Origin: Mesorhizobium sp. YIM 152430
GTDB taxonomy: Bacteria > Pseudomonadota > Alphaproteobacteria > Rhizobiales > Rhizobiaceae
Assembly (NCBI RefSeq): GCF_029210365.1
Contig: NZ_JARGES010000043.1
Span: 62,001-126,000 of the forward strand
DNA length: 64,000 nt
Reading direction: 5' to 3'
Position 1 is the stretch's first letter, and the number at the start of each line of letters is the position of its first letter. Below the pieces are notes generated by a model. The model had not been told where the DNA came from. It made no database searches and was given only the letters and a program-made list of their open reading frames with translations. Positions 63,683 through 64,000 of the stretch are shown one piece after another. Position numbers and translations under genes: made by a program.

Positions 63683-64000
63683 TCACCAGGGACGGACCCA
63701 GCCCTGGATCACGGTCTGCTTGTCGCGGTGATTGCCGCCCAGCACGGCGCCGAAATAGGCGGCAGCGGCGGAGATCAGCAGCGAGGCGGCGGTGATGAAA
63801 GCGGCGATCATGCCAATGCGGCGCGCCTGATCGGCCGTTTCGCGGGCGGTGGCCTCCAGTTGCTGGGCCTGCGCCCAGACCTCGTCGACGCGGGCCTGCG
63901 CCTCGGCTTCCTCGACGCCGGTGCGGGCGGCGACGACGCTGGCCAGATAGGCGCGGTCGGCTTCGGCAAGTTCGCCTTCCGTCACGGCGGTGACGAGAAT
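63683..64000 (-). CDS. Small membrane protein of Rhizobiales, 5' end beyond the window
   Basis: The frame is open to the window edge, so the start lies further right; a GTG at 63985 is in frame but is probably internal, since ILVTA precedes it in the same frame. The visible part has a helical region with ADRAYLASVVAARTGVEEAEAQARVDEVWAQAQQLEATARETADQARRIG, followed by one membrane helix (MIAAFITAASLLISAAAAYFGAVLGG) and ending HRDKQTVIQGWVRPW. It looks like a hypothetical envelope protein I have seen in Rhizobiales; the function is unknown. Confidence 0.75.
   Translation of the reverse strand: MLVTAVTEGELAEADRAYLASVVAARTGVEEAEAQARVDEVWAQAQQLEATARETADQARRIGMIAAFITAASLLISAAAAYFGAVLGGNHRDKQTVIQGWVRPW

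Overview
The window is GC-rich chromosomal DNA from an alphaproteobacterium of the Hyphomicrobiales (Rhizobiales), most like a Phyllobacteriaceae/Mesorhizobium or Brucella relative. Evidence: an Omp19-type lipoprotein next to zapE and an mdh-sucCD-sucAB-lpd cluster, an IalB protein, the Rhizobiales families DUF2794, DUF1223 and DUF1236, acnA beside cytochrome c maturation (ccm) genes, the yciB-ftsY-mtaB-dapF string and the ffh-chorismate mutase-rpsP string. No rRNA, tRNA, phage, transposase or CRISPR array was seen. The window is a core chromosome segment with small accessory modules set between conserved blocks.

Layout. 1-20 kb: end of a beta-carbonic anhydrase, a MarR/MFS efflux pair, an M3 oligopeptidase, asd, a zinc-ribbon metallopeptidase, an SH3/DUF1236 envelope protein, a lytic transglycosylase, argG, a TRAP transporter (dctPQM plus a small membrane protein), a LysE exporter, two paralogous membrane proteins, rlmN, ialB, an ECF sigma factor, and a YkvA/phhB/thpR group. 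20-33 kb: a GDSL esterase divergent from a YbbA-YbbP ABC system, a Bax inhibitor-1 gene behind a probable ybhL leader RNA, a GNAT acetyltransferase, ccmBA divergent from acnA, DUF1223, DUF2794 and ccmCDG. 33-42 kb (minus strand): a sulfolipid (SQDG) locus, sqdB-DUF2283-sqdD-like-sqdC-like, then PPOX, yciB, ftsY, mtaB, dapF. 43-55 kb (plus strand): omp19, zapE and the TCA operon mdh-sucC-sucD-sucA-sucB-VOC-SDR-lpd. 55-60 kb: an accessory block of VOC, DUF1428, PLD, SRPBCC, an ECF42-type sigma factor and its DGPF/YciI partner. 60-64 kb: rpsP, chorismate mutase, ffh, then a DUF6152/DUF6644 pair and an edge-truncated membrane protein.

The most interesting signal is in the 55-60 kb block. The three minus-strand transcription units (DUF1428-VOC, SRPBCC, and YciI-ECF42) each have the same two-part promoter-like sequence, TGTCGG-N17-CGTC, 27-34 bases before the first start codon. 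It matches, with one substitution, the promoter I recall for ECF42 sigma factors. This suggests a compact self-regulating ECF42 regulon of small putative detoxification or ligand-binding proteins. The PLD gene inside the block is on the other strand and lacks the motif.

Other regulatory signals: an Irr/ICE-like palindrome between ccmA and acnA, a 16-bp perfect inverted repeat plus a long hairpin before mdh, an EcfG-like promoter before the SH3 gene, and repeat elements inside the ccmB/ccmA and sucD/sucA gaps. Assignments rest on reading the sequence and on recalled family knowledge; no database search was possible.
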